A stretch of DNA of 52,374 nt from Sphingomonadaceae bacterium (lineage in GTDB: Bacteria; Pseudomonadota; Alphaproteobacteria; Sphingomonadales; Sphingomonadaceae). The stretch covers positions 1 to 52,374 of the forward strand of contig CANGJI010000012.1 of assembly GCA_947454135.1 (NCBI GenBank), given 5' to 3'. This document shows, in pieces, positions 8,423 to 18,134 of this stretch. Position numbers and translations under genes: made by a program. How positions within the stretch are numbered: the stretch's first letter is position 1; the number at the start of each line of letters is the position of its first letter. A model generated the notes under the pieces. It saw only the letters and a list, made by a program, of their open reading frames with translations, was not told the origin of the DNA and made no database searches.

Positions 8423-9553
8423 TCACCCGAGCAGTCGTTCGTTGACGACCTTGCCGCCCTGCGTCAGGCGAATGGCGTTGCCGATTTCCTCGTCGAGGAC
8501 CGGCTTGCCCTGTTCCTTGTCCCAGAACGCGGAGAGGAAGTTGAACAGGTTGCGGCTGAACAGCGCCGAAGCGTCTGCGGCCAGATGCGTGGCGGTGTTG
8601 GAATAGCCGACGATCTTGACGCCGTGCTTCTCCACCACCTGATCCGCGACCGAACCTTCGACATTGCCGCCGGCTGACACCGCGAGATCGAAGATCACCG
8701 AGCCGGGCTTCATCGTCGCGATCTGCGCATCGGAAATGAGGCGCGGAGCCGGACGACCCGGGATCAGCGCGGTGGTGATAACGATGTCCTGCTTGGCGAT
8801 GTGGCTGGAAACCAGTTCGGCCTGCGCCGCCTGATATTCCGGGCTCATCTCGGTTGCATAACCGCCCGCGCCCTCGCCCTCGATCCCCGCAACGTTCTCG
8901 ACGAAGATCGGCTTGGCGCCGAGCGACTGGATCTGCTCCTTGGTGGCCGAGCGTACGTCGGTCGCCGAAACCTGCCCGCCAAGACGGCGCGCGGTCGCGA
9001 TCGCCTGGAGACCGGCAACGCCGACGCCCATGACGAAGACCTTGGCGGCGCTGACAGTGCCGGCCGCGGTCATCATCATCGGAAACGCGCGGCCATAGAT
9101 ATCCGCCGCCACGATGACCGCCTTGTAACCGGCGAGGTTCGATTGCGAGGAGAGGATGTCCATCGACTGCGCACGGGTGATGCGCGGCATGAACTCCATC
9201 GCCAGCGCCTCGTACCCGGCCGAGGCATAGGCATCGACCCGCTCGCGCTTGCCGAACGGATCAAGCCCCGCGACGATCCAGGCGCCGGGGTTCGCTCCGG
9301 CGAGCAGATCGATTTCCGGTCCCTGCACGCCGAGCACGATATCCGCGCCAGCGGCCGCGCCGCTTGCCACGATCTCTGCCCCTGCGGCCTGATAGGCCTC
9401 ATCGCTGATCGAGGCGGTGACGCCCGCCCCCGCTTCCACGCGCACGGCTGCGCCGAGACCGATGAACTTCTTCACCGTCTCGGGCGTTGCCGCCACGCGA
9501 TGCTCACCGCTGGCCCGCTCGCGCAGGACAGCGATCGTTGTTGCCGCCCCCAC
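8423..9553 (-). CDS. pntAA: NAD(P) transhydrogenase subunit alpha, part 1 (NAD-binding)
   Basis: A soluble 376-residue domain I protein. The N-terminus has the alanine dehydrogenase/PNT signature (RERASGEHRVAATPETVKK), and the dinucleotide fold has GVGVAGLQAIATARRLGG. NVEGSVADQVVEKHGVKIVG near the C-terminus is typical of the family. It binds NAD(H) at the cytoplasmic face of the complex. A GTG at 9553 is the start; the ribosome site is weak (GCCTCT before it), which may indicate coupling to the tiny gene only 7 bases upstream. Other alanine-dehydrogenase-like enzymes are excluded by the downstream pntAB and pntB. Confidence 0.95.
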   Translation of the reverse strand: MGAATTIAVLRERASGEHRVAATPETVKKFIGLGAAVRVEAGAGVTASISDEAYQAAGAEIVASGAAAGADIVLGVQGPEIDLLAGANPGAWIVAGLDPFGKRERVDAYASAGYEALAMEFMPRITRAQSMDILSSQSNLAGYKAVIVAADIYGRAFPMMMTAAGTVSAAKVFVMGVGVAGLQAIATARRLGGQVSATDVRSATKEQIQSLGAKPIFVENVAGIEGEGAGGYATEMSPEYQAAQAELVSSHIAKQDIVITTALIPGRPAPRLISDAQIATMKPGSVIFDLAVSAGGNVEGSVADQVVEKHGVKIVGYSNTATHLAADASALFSRNLFNFLSAFWDKEQGKPVLDEEIGNAIRLTQGGKVVNERLLG

Positions 9554-9560
9554 TAGAGGC

Positions 9561-9695
9561 TCAAGCGATCAGGTACATGACGAAGAGCACGATCACGGCG
9601 ATCACCGGAGTGGCGATCTTGATCATGCCGACGAAGCCTTCGTAGGTGGCCGTCGCTGCCTTCATGTTGTTCCCGGCATTGTTGGTCGCGCCCAT
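9561..9695 (-). CDS. aa3-type cytochrome c oxidase subunit IV-like small membrane protein
   Basis: A 44-residue ORF read from the minus strand, from ATG 9695 to TGA 9561. It has a good ribosome site (AGGAAGGG) upstream. The protein begins MGATNNAGNNMKAATATYEG and ends in one hydrophobic helix (IKIATPVIAVIVLFVMYLIA). The ATYEGFVGMIK segment before the helix is typical of the short bacterial COX4_pro_2 proteins that pack at the side of aa3 oxidases. In sphingomonads such a gene commonly precedes pnt genes. It is the first gene of this operon. Whether it serves an oxidase or the transhydrogenase here is unknown. Confidence 0.75.
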   Translation of the reverse strand: MGATNNAGNNMKAATATYEGFVGMIKIATPVIAVIVLFVMYLIA

Positions 9696-9852
9696 GACAA
9701 ACCCTTCCTGATTGCGTTCTAAACGTCCAATTGACCGCATCCTCTAGCGGCGGCGCAACCCCGGCTCAAGCGGAACCGGAGGTTTTGCGCTTAATCTGCC
9801 CTTTACCCAAATGGGCTAGACCCCGGCACTATGCAAAAGGACCGGGATAGCC

Positions 9853-11271
9853 ATGGCAGAGCCCACTGATCGCCTGCTGATGCTCATTGATGATGAGCCC
9901 GCGCAGTGCCGCCTCATTTCGGCACTCGCTGCGCGTGAAGGCTGGCGCACGATCATCGCGCGGGATTCGGAGACCGCGATTGCCACGCTGGGCACGCGGC
10001 AGGGCATGCAGCTTGACGCAATCATTCTCGATCAATGGGTTCCGGGCGACGAGGCCTGCACGCTGATCGCAGAGCTCAAGGCGCGCCGCCCTGCCCTGCC
10101 GATCCTCATGATCACCACCAGCGCCTCTCCGCTGCTCGCCGTGGAGGCGATGCGCGCAGGCGCTTCGGACTACCTGATCAAGCCGGTAGCGCCCGATCGG
10201 CTGCTTCAGGCACTGCGCACGGCAACCCGGCGCGAAGAATCACCTGACGAGCTGCAACCGCTCACCGAGAAGTTTTCCGGCACGCTCGATTTCGATTCGA
10301 TGATCGGCGCCGCGCCCGCTTTTCGTGCCGCGCTGGCAGTGGCCGCAAAGGCTGCGCGCACGCAGAACACCGTACTGATCGAAGGCGAAAGCGGCACCGG
10401 CAAGGAAATGCTGGTGCGCGCGATGCATGCGGCCAGCCCGCGCGCCAAGGCGCCGCTGCGGATCGTGAATGCGGGCGGCATTCCGGCCAACCAGATCGAA
10501 TCGGTGCTTTTCGGCCACGAGAAGGGCGCCTTCCCCGGCGCCTTCGAGCGCCACGTCGGCGCGCTCCAGCACGCCGATAGCGGCACGCTGGTGATCGACG
10601 AGATCGACCGCCTCTGCCTTGCGGCACAGGCACGCCTCGCCCAGTTTCTCCAGCGCGGCGATATCCAGCCCATTGGCGCCCGCCACAGCTTCCGGCTCGA
10701 TGTCCGCGTGATTGTGTGCAGCAATGCCGACCTCGACGACCTTGCCGATGCGCAGTTGTTCGACCGCAGCCTGCTCGACGCGCTGCGCGGGGTCCACGTC
10801 CACCTTCCCGCTCTGCGCGAACGCGCCGGGGACATTCCGGCACTCGCCCGCCACTTCCTGACCCGTATCGGGGAGCAGCCCGGCCTGCGCCCGCTTGGCA
10901 TCACCGACGGCGCGCTGGCGCTGCTCGCCGCATACGACTGGCCGGGCAATGTCCGCCAGTTGCAGGCAACGCTGTTCCGCGCGGCGGTGTTCTGCGACGG
11001 CGAGGCACTCACCGCGCAAGACTTCCCCAACCTCTCGAACATCCTGGGCGAAACGCCGCGCATGACGCCGAGCAGCAGCGAGGGCGCAGGCGTGATGCTC
11101 TATTCGCCGGACGGCAATCTCCGCCCGCTCGAAGAGATCGAAGCCGACGTGATCCGCCTTGCCATCGGCCACTATCGCGGCCGCATGACGGAAGTCGCCA
11201 GGCGGCTCGGGATCGGGCGCTCGACGCTCTATCGCAAGCTCTCCGAACTCGGGATCGACAACGTAGCCTGA
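9853..11271 (+). CDS. NtrC-type response regulator with altered GAFTGA loop
   Basis: The protein has 472 residues. A receiver domain (1-125) carries acidic D13/D14, phospho-acceptor D60 and K110. An AAA+ domain follows, with Walker A GESGTGKE at 178-185 and Walker B LVIDEID at 246-252. A Fis-type helix-turn-helix lies at the C-terminus (VARRLGIGRSTLYRKLSELGI). The sigma-54 contact loop reads GAFPGA at 225-230 instead of GAFTGA. Proline replaces the threonine that touches sigma-54, so it may act with sigma-70 or as a repressor, as in Rhodobacter NtrC, which lacks the motif. No histidine kinase gene is adjacent. It is divergent from the pnt operon across 157 bp. Confidence 0.9.
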   Translation: MAEPTDRLLMLIDDEPAQCRLISALAAREGWRTIIARDSETAIATLGTRQGMQLDAIILDQWVPGDEACTLIAELKARRPALPILMITTSASPLLAVEAMRAGASDYLIKPVAPDRLLQALRTATRREESPDELQPLTEKFSGTLDFDSMIGAAPAFRAALAVAAKAARTQNTVLIEGESGTGKEMLVRAMHAASPRAKAPLRIVNAGGIPANQIESVLFGHEKGAFPGAFERHVGALQHADSGTLVIDEIDRLCLAAQARLAQFLQRGDIQPIGARHSFRLDVRVIVCSNADLDDLADAQLFDRSLLDALRGVHVHLPALRERAGDIPALARHFLTRIGEQPGLRPLGITDGALALLAAYDWPGNVRQLQATLFRAAVFCDGEALTAQDFPNLSNILGETPRMTPSSSEGAGVMLYSPDGNLRPLEEIEADVIRLAIGHYRGRMTEVARRLGIGRSTLYRKLSELGIDNVA

Positions 11272-11367
11272 GCGAGCGCTCTCTATTCTGGCAGCGTTGC
11301 CCCTGCGCGCAGGGCTGGTAAGTCTTCCCGAGGCAGGTCGTAGCGACCGCCGGGAGGAGAGCAATTG

Positions 11368-12540
11368 ATGGCCGGGCAGAAGCTGCTGGAAGGCATTCGC
11401 GTTGTTGATCTGACCAGTGTGGTGTTCGGTCCCTATGCGACCGAGACGCTGGCCGACCTCGGTGCGGACGTGATCAAGGTGGAAGTGACCGGCGGCGACA
11501 TTTTCCGCCACGCCGGCAAGCCTGCGGCGACGCCCGGGATGGGGCCTTGCACGCTCAACCTCAACAAGGGCAAGCGCAGCCTCGCGCTCGATCTCAAGAG
11601 CGAGGAAGGCAAGGCCGCGCTCGCCGCGCAGCTCGCCGAGGCGGATGTCTTCATCCACAACGTGCGCGGCAAGCCGATCGAGCGGCTCGGCTTCGGCTAT
11701 GAAGCGGTGAAGGCGATCAAGCCCGACATCATCTACGTCCACTGCACCGGGTTCGGCTCGGACGGACCTTATGGCGATCTTCAGGCCTATGACGACGTGA
11801 TCCAGGCCGCGACCGGCACGACCAACCTCCTGTCGCGCGTCGACGGGAATCCCGTGCCGCGCTTCCTGCCCTCGCTGATCGCCGACAAGGTCTCGGGGCT
11901 GCACGGCGCCTATGCCGTCATGGCCGCGATCATTCACAAGCTGCGCTTCGGCGAAGGGCAGTTCGTCGAAGTGCCGATGTTCGAGAGCTTCGCGCACTTC
12001 ATGATGCAGGAGCATCTCTACGGGATGGCGCTGGTGCCGCCAAAGGAGCCGGCCGGCTATCCGCGCCAGCTCGATCCGTTCCGCCAGCCCTTCCCCGCCA
12101 AGGACGGCTATGTCGTGATCGTGCCTTATACGCCCGATGCGATAGACACGGTGATCGAGTTGCTCGAGGCGCCCGAACTCGCCGAAGATCCGCGCTTCAT
12201 CGATTACCCTTCGCGCATGCGCAACATCAGCGAATTCTATGAGGAAATGGCCAAGCGAACGCCGAAGTTGACCATGGCGGAATGGGCCGAAAAGATGGCC
12301 GAGCACCAGATCCCGGCCATGCCGGTGCGCGATCTCGACGACCTAATTGATGACCCCCACCTCAAGGCGGTCGACTTCTTCCAGAAGCGTACCCACCCGA
12401 CCGAGGGCGAATACCTCAAGATGCGGAGCCCGGTCTCATTCTCGGTCGGCAGTTTCGAGGTGCAGCCTGCCCCGCATATCGGCCAGCACAACGAGCAGCT
12501 GGGCGCGCCGCCGCTGCCGGTCAGACGCCGAGCTGGCTGA
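11368..12540 (+). CDS. CaiB/BaiF family (class III) CoA transferase
   Basis: A 390-residue enzyme started at ATG 11368, which has GGGAGGAG placed 8-15 bases upstream; a TTG directly before it is less likely. Family features are the N-terminal LEGIRVVDLTSVVFGPYATE, then LADLGADVIKVE, LNLNKGKRSLALDLK and DVFIHNVRGKPIERLG, with the catalytic aspartate region after YGDLQAYDDVIQA. Class III transferases move CoA between carboxylic acids in the cytoplasm, for example carnitine, oxalate or aromatic acids. The acceptor here is unknown. The last 20 bases overlap the end of folP on the other strand. Confidence 0.88.
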   Translation: MAGQKLLEGIRVVDLTSVVFGPYATETLADLGADVIKVEVTGGDIFRHAGKPAATPGMGPCTLNLNKGKRSLALDLKSEEGKAALAAQLAEADVFIHNVRGKPIERLGFGYEAVKAIKPDIIYVHCTGFGSDGPYGDLQAYDDVIQAATGTTNLLSRVDGNPVPRFLPSLIADKVSGLHGAYAVMAAIIHKLRFGEGQFVEVPMFESFAHFMMQEHLYGMALVPPKEPAGYPRQLDPFRQPFPAKDGYVVIVPYTPDAIDTVIELLEAPELAEDPRFIDYPSRMRNISEFYEEMAKRTPKLTMAEWAEKMAEHQIPAMPVRDLDDLIDDPHLKAVDFFQKRTHPTEGEYLKMRSPVSFSVGSFEVQPAPHIGQHNEQLGAPPLPVRRRAG

Positions 12541-13633
12541 AGTCCGTCAGCGCCGCATCGCGCAAGCCCCGCCAGACGCGCTGGGCCTGCACCGTCTCGG
12601 CAACATCGTGAACGCGGACCATGTGCACGCCGGCGTCAAAACCCTTGGCCGCGAGCAACAACGAGCCGCCGAGCCGCTGGTGCGCGGGCGCTTCACCCGA
12701 TAGCGCTCCGATCATCCGCTTGCGGCTCGCCCCCAGCAGCAGCGGCTGGCCGAGCGCGTGGAACAGCGGCAGAGCGTTGATCAGGGCAAGGTTTTCAGCG
12801 AGCGACTTGCCGAAGCCGATGCCGGGATCGAGCAGGATCTTGTCGCGCCCAATCCCGCCCGCAACCGCCGCATCGCGCCTTTCGCGCAGGGCATCGAACA
12901 CATCGAGCACCACGTCGGCATAGTGGCCGTCGGCATGGAGATCCTTGTCGCCACCCGGCGCGTGCATGAGAACGACCGGCACGCCGCTCGCCGCTACAAC
13001 TTCCATCGAGCGGGGATCATGGCGCAGCGCCGAGACATCGTTGACAATATGCGCGCCTGCGGCGAGCGCCTCGGCCAGCACGGTCGAGCGGCGACTGTCG
13101 ATGGAAATGGCAGCGCCGCTTGCGGCAAGCTTCGCGATCACCGGAACGACGCGCTTGACCTCGTCTCCTTCCCAGACTGCGGGGGCGCCGGGCCGGGTCG
13201 ATTCCCCGCCGACATCGATGATCGCCGCGCCTGCCTCCAGCATCGCAGCGGCGTGCTCGAGCGCGGCTTCGGGCTTGTCGAGGAACTTCCCGCCATCCGA
13301 GAAACTGTCCGGCGTGACGTTGAGGATGCCCATGACCTGCGGCTGATCGAGCCGCACCGTGCGCGCACCGCATGCCAGAGGGCCATGCTGCGCCTTGAGG
13401 TTGGCCCACTGCGTGCTGGCTTCAGCTGCCAGCGCATCGGGCAGCGCGCCCAGTATTGCGCCCGCCTCGTCCGCGCTGAAGCGGTGGCGGGAGACGACCC
13501 TGGTGCCATCGCGAACAATCAGCGCGAAGCGCGACGCATAGACAAGTCCGCCGGCGAGCCGGATCGCCCCGCCTTCTTCGCTTTGCGGGCTCTCCGCCAA
13601 GGCAATCGGACGAATGTAAAGGTTCTGCGCCAT
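12521..13633 (-). CDS. folP: Dihydropteroate synthase with N-terminal extension
   Basis: A 370-residue protein. The DHPS core starts near residue 98, with VMGILNVTPDSFSDGG at 100-115, then DVGGESTRPGA, ISIDSR, INDVSALRHDP, VVLMHAPG, DPGIGFGKS and LLGASRKRMIG. It joins p-aminobenzoate to the pterin diphosphate in folate synthesis. About 85-95 residues before the core are not part of standard DHPS; they contain a beta-rich LAGGLVYASRFALIVRDG stretch and no known motif that I recognise. The ATG at 13633 is the only sensible start because the frame is continuous to there. It is downstream of ccrM on the same strand. Confidence 0.93.
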   Translation of the reverse strand: MAQNLYIRPIALAESPQSEEGGAIRLAGGLVYASRFALIVRDGTRVVSRHRFSADEAGAILGALPDALAAEASTQWANLKAQHGPLACGARTVRLDQPQVMGILNVTPDSFSDGGKFLDKPEAALEHAAAMLEAGAAIIDVGGESTRPGAPAVWEGDEVKRVVPVIAKLAASGAAISIDSRRSTVLAEALAAGAHIVNDVSALRHDPRSMEVVAASGVPVVLMHAPGGDKDLHADGHYADVVLDVFDALRERRDAAVAGGIGRDKILLDPGIGFGKSLAENLALINALPLFHALGQPLLLGASRKRMIGALSGEAPAHQRLGGSLLLAAKGFDAGVHMVRVHDVAETVQAQRVWRGLRDAALTDFSQLGV

Positions 13634-13642
13634 CGCTGCGTC

Positions 13643-13759
13643 CTAGCGGATGCGGCGGCGCGCGGCGAGACGCATGGCGTGCAGGACCACCGCCCTGGTC
13701 CAGCGCGCGTGGCAGCGCAGCACCAGAGGGTCAGGCATAAGACCCAGCAGCGGCAGCAT
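13643..13759 (-). CDS. Possible 38-residue basic peptide ORF between ccrM and folP
   Basis: An ATG at 13759, two bases after the ccrM stop codon (TGATCATG), opens a 38-codon frame ending at TAG 13643, 9 bases before the folP ATG. The peptide starts MLPLLGLMPDPLVLRC and ends in a basic MRLAARRRIR. Tight packing between two genes of the same direction favours a real small gene; lack of a strong ribosome site and short length argue against it. No family is recognised. Confidence 0.3.
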   Translation of the reverse strand: MLPLLGLMPDPLVLRCHARWTRAVVLHAMRLAARRRIR

Positions 13760-13761
13760 GA

Positions 13762-15105
<1,344 letters not shown>

Positions 15106-15130
15106 ACCGCCGAAAAAAGTTTTCGCGGCC

Positions 15131-15811
15131 CTATCCGATGACGGCGGCCACCGGCGCAAAGCTCCGGCGATGGTGCCGGCTCGCGCCGTACTGCCGCAGA
15201 GCAGCGAGGTGCTCGGCAGTCCCGTAGCCCGCGTTGCGTTCCCAGCCATATTGCGGGAACTCCGCAGCGGCTGCCAGCATGAGGCGGTCGCGGTGTTCCT
15301 TGGCGAGGATCGAGGCCGCCGAAATGCAGGGTTCGGTGGCATCCCCCTTCACGATAGCCCGGGCCTGCCACGTCCAGTCCGCGCAGCGCTTTGCCGGCGT
15401 CAGGTTGCCATCGACCAGCACCATGCCGATTGCGCTTCCTCCAAGCTGGCGCTCCAGCGCTGCCACGGCGCGGGTCATTGCGAGCATGGTTGCCGCGAAA
15501 ATATTGATGCTGTCGATTTCCTCGACGTCGGCAATGCCAAGCGCCCAGTGGCATGTCTGGCAAATCAGCGGCTCGAGCTTCGCACGGCGGGCACGGCTCA
15601 GTGCCTTGGAATCGGCGAGGCCCTCGGGCGGCTGCGCACCAAGCACGACGGCCGCAGCCACGACCGGCCCGGCCAGCGGCCCGCACCCCGCCTCGTCCAC
15701 GCCAACGATCAGGCCGGATTGCAAGGCCTGTCCGTTTCCGGCGCTGACAGACATGCCGTTCGCTGGCATGGTGCCTGCCATGAAAAGATCTGTTCTTAAG
15801 CGTTTCGCCAT
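15131..15811 (-). CDS. rnhB: Ribonuclease HII
   Basis: Started at the ATG at 15811 (226 residues) because GGAGAAGAGGG lies just upstream; the frame extends further to 15883, but that part overlaps the divergent HAD gene. The RNase HII core begins with LIVGVDEAGCGPLAGPVVAAA, where DE is the metal-binding start, followed by DSKALSRARR, VLVDGN, KGDATEPCISAASILAKEHRD and the C-terminal YGTAEHLAALRQYG. It removes ribonucleotides from DNA and RNA-DNA hybrids in the cytoplasm. It precedes ccrM in the same direction with a 214-bp gap, an arrangement also known in other alphaproteobacteria. Confidence 0.93.
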   Translation of the reverse strand: MAKRLRTDLFMAGTMPANGMSVSAGNGQALQSGLIVGVDEAGCGPLAGPVVAAAVVLGAQPPEGLADSKALSRARRAKLEPLICQTCHWALGIADVEEIDSINIFAATMLAMTRAVAALERQLGGSAIGMVLVDGNLTPAKRCADWTWQARAIVKGDATEPCISAASILAKEHRDRLMLAAAAEFPQYGWERNAGYGTAEHLAALRQYGASRHHRRSFAPVAAVIG

Positions 15812-15867
15812 GACCGCCCTCTTCTCCGAAACGGGAAGCAAGCTCAAGCTGGGCTGGAGCTTGTCCC

Positions 15868-16557
15868 TTGGCTTTTGATCCAACCCGCGTCGATTGCTGG
15901 ATTTTCGACCTCGATTACACGCTCTACCCCCCGGCTTGCGGCCTGTTCGGCCAGATCGACCAGCGCATGGGGCAGTTCATCGCCAATCTGCTCGGCTGCG
16001 ATGCGACAGAGGCCAAGCGCATCCAGAAGATGTACTTCCACGATCACGGCACCACGCTCGCCGGTCTCATGCACTACCATGCGATCGATCCGCGCGAGTT
16101 TCTGGACTTCGTTCACGATGTCGACATGGCCGTGCTCGCCGAGGCACCCCGGCTTGCCGAGCGGATCATGGCGCTGCCCGGCCGGCGGCTGATCTTCACC
16201 AATGGCGACCGGCCCTATGCCGAGCGAGTGCTTGGCGCGCTGGGCCTCGATGGCTGTTTCGAAGGCATGTGGGACATCATCGCGATGGACTACAGGCCCA
16301 AGCCGGAGCCCTCTGCCTACCGCGGCTTCATCGACGCGTTCGGCTTCGATCCGGAGCGCGCCGTGTTCGTCGAGGACTCGGCCCGCAATCTTGCGCCCGC
16401 CAAGGCGCTCGGCATGCAGACGGTATGGCTCGACTGCGCCAGCGAATGGGGCGACCGCGCCAAGGACGATGCCGCAATCGATCTGGTGATCGATGACATC
16501 GACCGCTGGCTTGAATTGGTTTGCGCAGAGCTTGCAGCAGGCGCCGCGCTCCGTTAG
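15868..16557 (+). CDS. HAD-family pyrimidine 5'-nucleotidase-like hydrolase
   Basis: A 229-residue protein starting at TTG 15868 (GGAGC upstream); no ATG is available without losing motif I. Motif I is FDLDYTLYP, with the nucleophile Asp in the first 15 residues. Motif II is IFTNGD, and motifs III and IV are KPEPSAYR and [18 protein letters not shown]. This arrangement, with the NLL and PREF cap segments, matches the Sdt1/YjjG-like pyrimidine 5'-nucleotidase group. It would dephosphorylate small phosphates in the cytoplasm. It is 34 bases before dapD in the same direction and may be cotranscribed with it. Confidence 0.85.
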   Translation: MAFDPTRVDCWIFDLDYTLYPPACGLFGQIDQRMGQFIANLLGCDATEAKRIQKMYFHDHGTTLAGLMHYHAIDPREFLDFVHDVDMAVLAEAPRLAERIMALPGRRLIFTNGDRPYAERVLGALGLDGCFEGMWDIIAMDYRPKPEPSAYRGFIDAFGFDPERAVFVEDSARNLAPAKALGMQTVWLDCASEWGDRAKDDAAIDLVIDDIDRWLELVCAELAAGAALR

Positions 16558-16591
16558 GCCCCGCGCTCTGAATTCCCGGAGATCCAAAGCC

Positions 16592-17428
16592 ATGACCGCA
16601 CACCTGCAGGCCGCCATCGAAGCCGCTTGGGAAGACCGCGCCAATGTCACGCCCGCAAGCGCCTCGGTGCGCGAAGTGGTGGAAGCTGCGCTCGAACTGC
16701 TCGACGGCGGCAAGGTGCGCGTGGCCGAGAAGGTCGATGGCGCATGGACCGTCAACCAATGGCTCAAGAAGGCGGTGCTGCTCTCGTTCCGTCTCAATGA
16801 CAACGCCGTGATCGAGCAGGGTTCGGGCGGCGCTCCGGCTTACGACAAGGTGCCATCCAAGTTCGCCGGCTGGGGCGAGAACCGTTTCCGCGAAGCAGGC
16901 TTTCGCGTGGTGCCGGGCGCAGTCGCCCGCCGCGGCGCGCACATCGCCAAGGGCGTGGTGCTGATGCCGAGCTTCGTGAACATCGGCGCCTATGTCGATG
17001 AAGGCACGATGGTCGACACCTGGGCAACGGTCGGCTCCTGCGCGCAGATCGGCAAGAACGTGCACATTTCGGGCGGCGCCGGCATCGGCGGCGTGCTCGA
17101 ACCGCTGCAGGCCGGTCCGGTGATCATCGAAGACGGCGCCTTCATCGGCGCGCGTTCGGAAGTCGCTGAAGGCGTGATCGTTGGCGAAGGCGCGGTGCTT
17201 TCGATGGGCGTGTACCTCGGCGCTTCGACCAAGATCGTCGACCGCGCGACAGGCGAAGTCCACATGGGCCGCGTGCCGCCCTACGCGGTGGTCGTTCCCG
17301 GCGCGATGCCCGGCAAGCCCCTCCCCGACGGCACACCCGGTCCCTCGCTCTATTGCGCCGTCATCGTCAAGACGGTCGACGCGCAGACCCGGAGCAAGAC
17401 CGGGATCAACGAACTGCTCCGCGACTGA
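16592..17428 (+). CDS. dapD: Tetrahydrodipicolinate N-succinyltransferase
   Basis: The protein has 278 residues from ATG 16592, where CCGGAGA lies upstream; the longer frame back to 16493 overlaps the HAD gene. The N-terminus ([15 protein letters not shown]) and the [27 protein letters not shown] segment are characteristic. The rest is a left-handed parallel beta-helix of hexapeptide repeats ([39 protein letters not shown]). DapD succinylates tetrahydrodipicolinate in lysine and meso-diaminopimelate synthesis, so it also supplies the peptidoglycan cross-link. Three tightly packed downstream frames follow. Confidence 0.97.
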   Translation: MTAHLQAAIEAAWEDRANVTPASASVREVVEAALELLDGGKVRVAEKVDGAWTVNQWLKKAVLLSFRLNDNAVIEQGSGGAPAYDKVPSKFAGWGENRFREAGFRVVPGAVARRGAHIAKGVVLMPSFVNIGAYVDEGTMVDTWATVGSCAQIGKNVHISGGAGIGGVLEPLQAGPVIIEDGAFIGARSEVAEGVIVGEGAVLSMGVYLGASTKIVDRATGEVHMGRVPPYAVVVPGAMPGKPLPDGTPGPSLYCAVIVKTVDAQTRSKTGINELLRD

Positions 17429-17832
17429 CCCGCACGCGCAGCCTGGCCCGCTGGGTGCTGGCGCTGCTCTACGCGCTGGCTGGTGTCCTGCATCTCGTTC
17501 TGCCGCGACCGTTCCTCGGCATCATGCCGACATGGGTGCCGCAGCCTGAGCTGGTCATCGCGCTTACAGGCATTGCCGAACTAGCGGGAGCTGCGGGTCT
17601 GCTACAGCCGTGGTCCCCGGCGCTCCGCCGTGCAGCTGGCTGGGGCCTTGCGGCTTACGCCGTCTGCGTGTTCCCGGCCAACATCGTGCATTTCATCCGC
17701 GATATGGCGCGGCCAGACCACGGACTCGGCCTTGGCTACCATATTCCCCGCATGTTTCTGCAACCGATCCTTGTTTGGTTGGCCTTGTGGGTTGCGGATG
17801 CCCTGCCCTTTCGGGCAAGGGACACGTCATGA
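17425..17832 (+). CDS. DoxX-like integral membrane protein
   Basis: A protein of about 135 residues with four hydrophobic helices. The stretches [45 protein letters not shown] and [25 protein letters not shown] fit the DoxX/DoxD-like family of small membrane proteins. The start is not settled. Candidates are a TTG at 17353 (which would read out of frame through dapD), a CTG at 17425 that overlaps the dapD stop as CTGA, and a GTG at 17455. The CTG is used here because it keeps the basic residues before helix 1. Function in this context is unknown. It ends in a four-base ATGA overlap with the next gene. Confidence 0.75.
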   Translation: MTRTRSLARWVLALLYALAGVLHLVLPRPFLGIMPTWVPQPELVIALTGIAELAGAAGLLQPWSPALRRAAGWGLAAYAVCVFPANIVHFIRDMARPDHGLGLGYHIPRMFLQPILVWLALWVADALPFRARDTS

Positions 17833-18131
17833 GCGATGACGATTACGTGTATGACGAGGAAAGCGGCGAATGGCTGCCTGCCTCGGAACTGGCAGCCAAG
17901 CGCGCGGCGGAAGGCGTGGTCGAGGTGCGCGACGCCGTTGGCAACCTCCTGGCCGATGGCGATCAGGTCACGCTGATCAAGGATCTTGAGGTCAAGGGCG
18001 CGGGCCAGACGCTGAAGCGCGGCACGCTGATCAAGTCGATCCGCCTGACCGGCGACGCGCAGGAAATCGACTGCCGCTTCGATGGCATCAAGGGCCTCGT
18101 CCTGCGCGCGGAATTCGTCAAGAAGCGCTGA
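17829..18131 (+). CDS. PhnA/YjdM-family protein lacking the N-terminal zinc ribbon
   Basis: A 100-residue protein starting at ATG 17829, overlapping the DoxX-like stop. After an acidic, tyrosine-containing first 25 residues (DDDYVYDEESGEW), it has the YjdM C-terminal SH3-like barrel: VRDAVGNLLADGDQVTLIKD, LEVKGAGQTLKRGT and the ending GIKGLVLRAEFVKK. The four-cysteine zinc ribbon that precedes this domain in E. coli YjdM is absent. 'Alkylphosphonate utilization' is the historical annotation only; the protein's role is unproven. Probably translated from the dapD transcript. Confidence 0.85.
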   Translation: MSDDDYVYDEESGEWLPASELAAKRAAEGVVEVRDAVGNLLADGDQVTLIKDLEVKGAGQTLKRGTLIKSIRLTGDAQEIDCRFDGIKGLVLRAEFVKKR

Positions 18132-18134
18132 TCT

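Noticed and set aside
10240-12306. 688-codon minus-strand frame opposite the response regulator and CoA transferase
   Set aside because: Shadow of two well-supported genes; no motif or ribosome site supports it.
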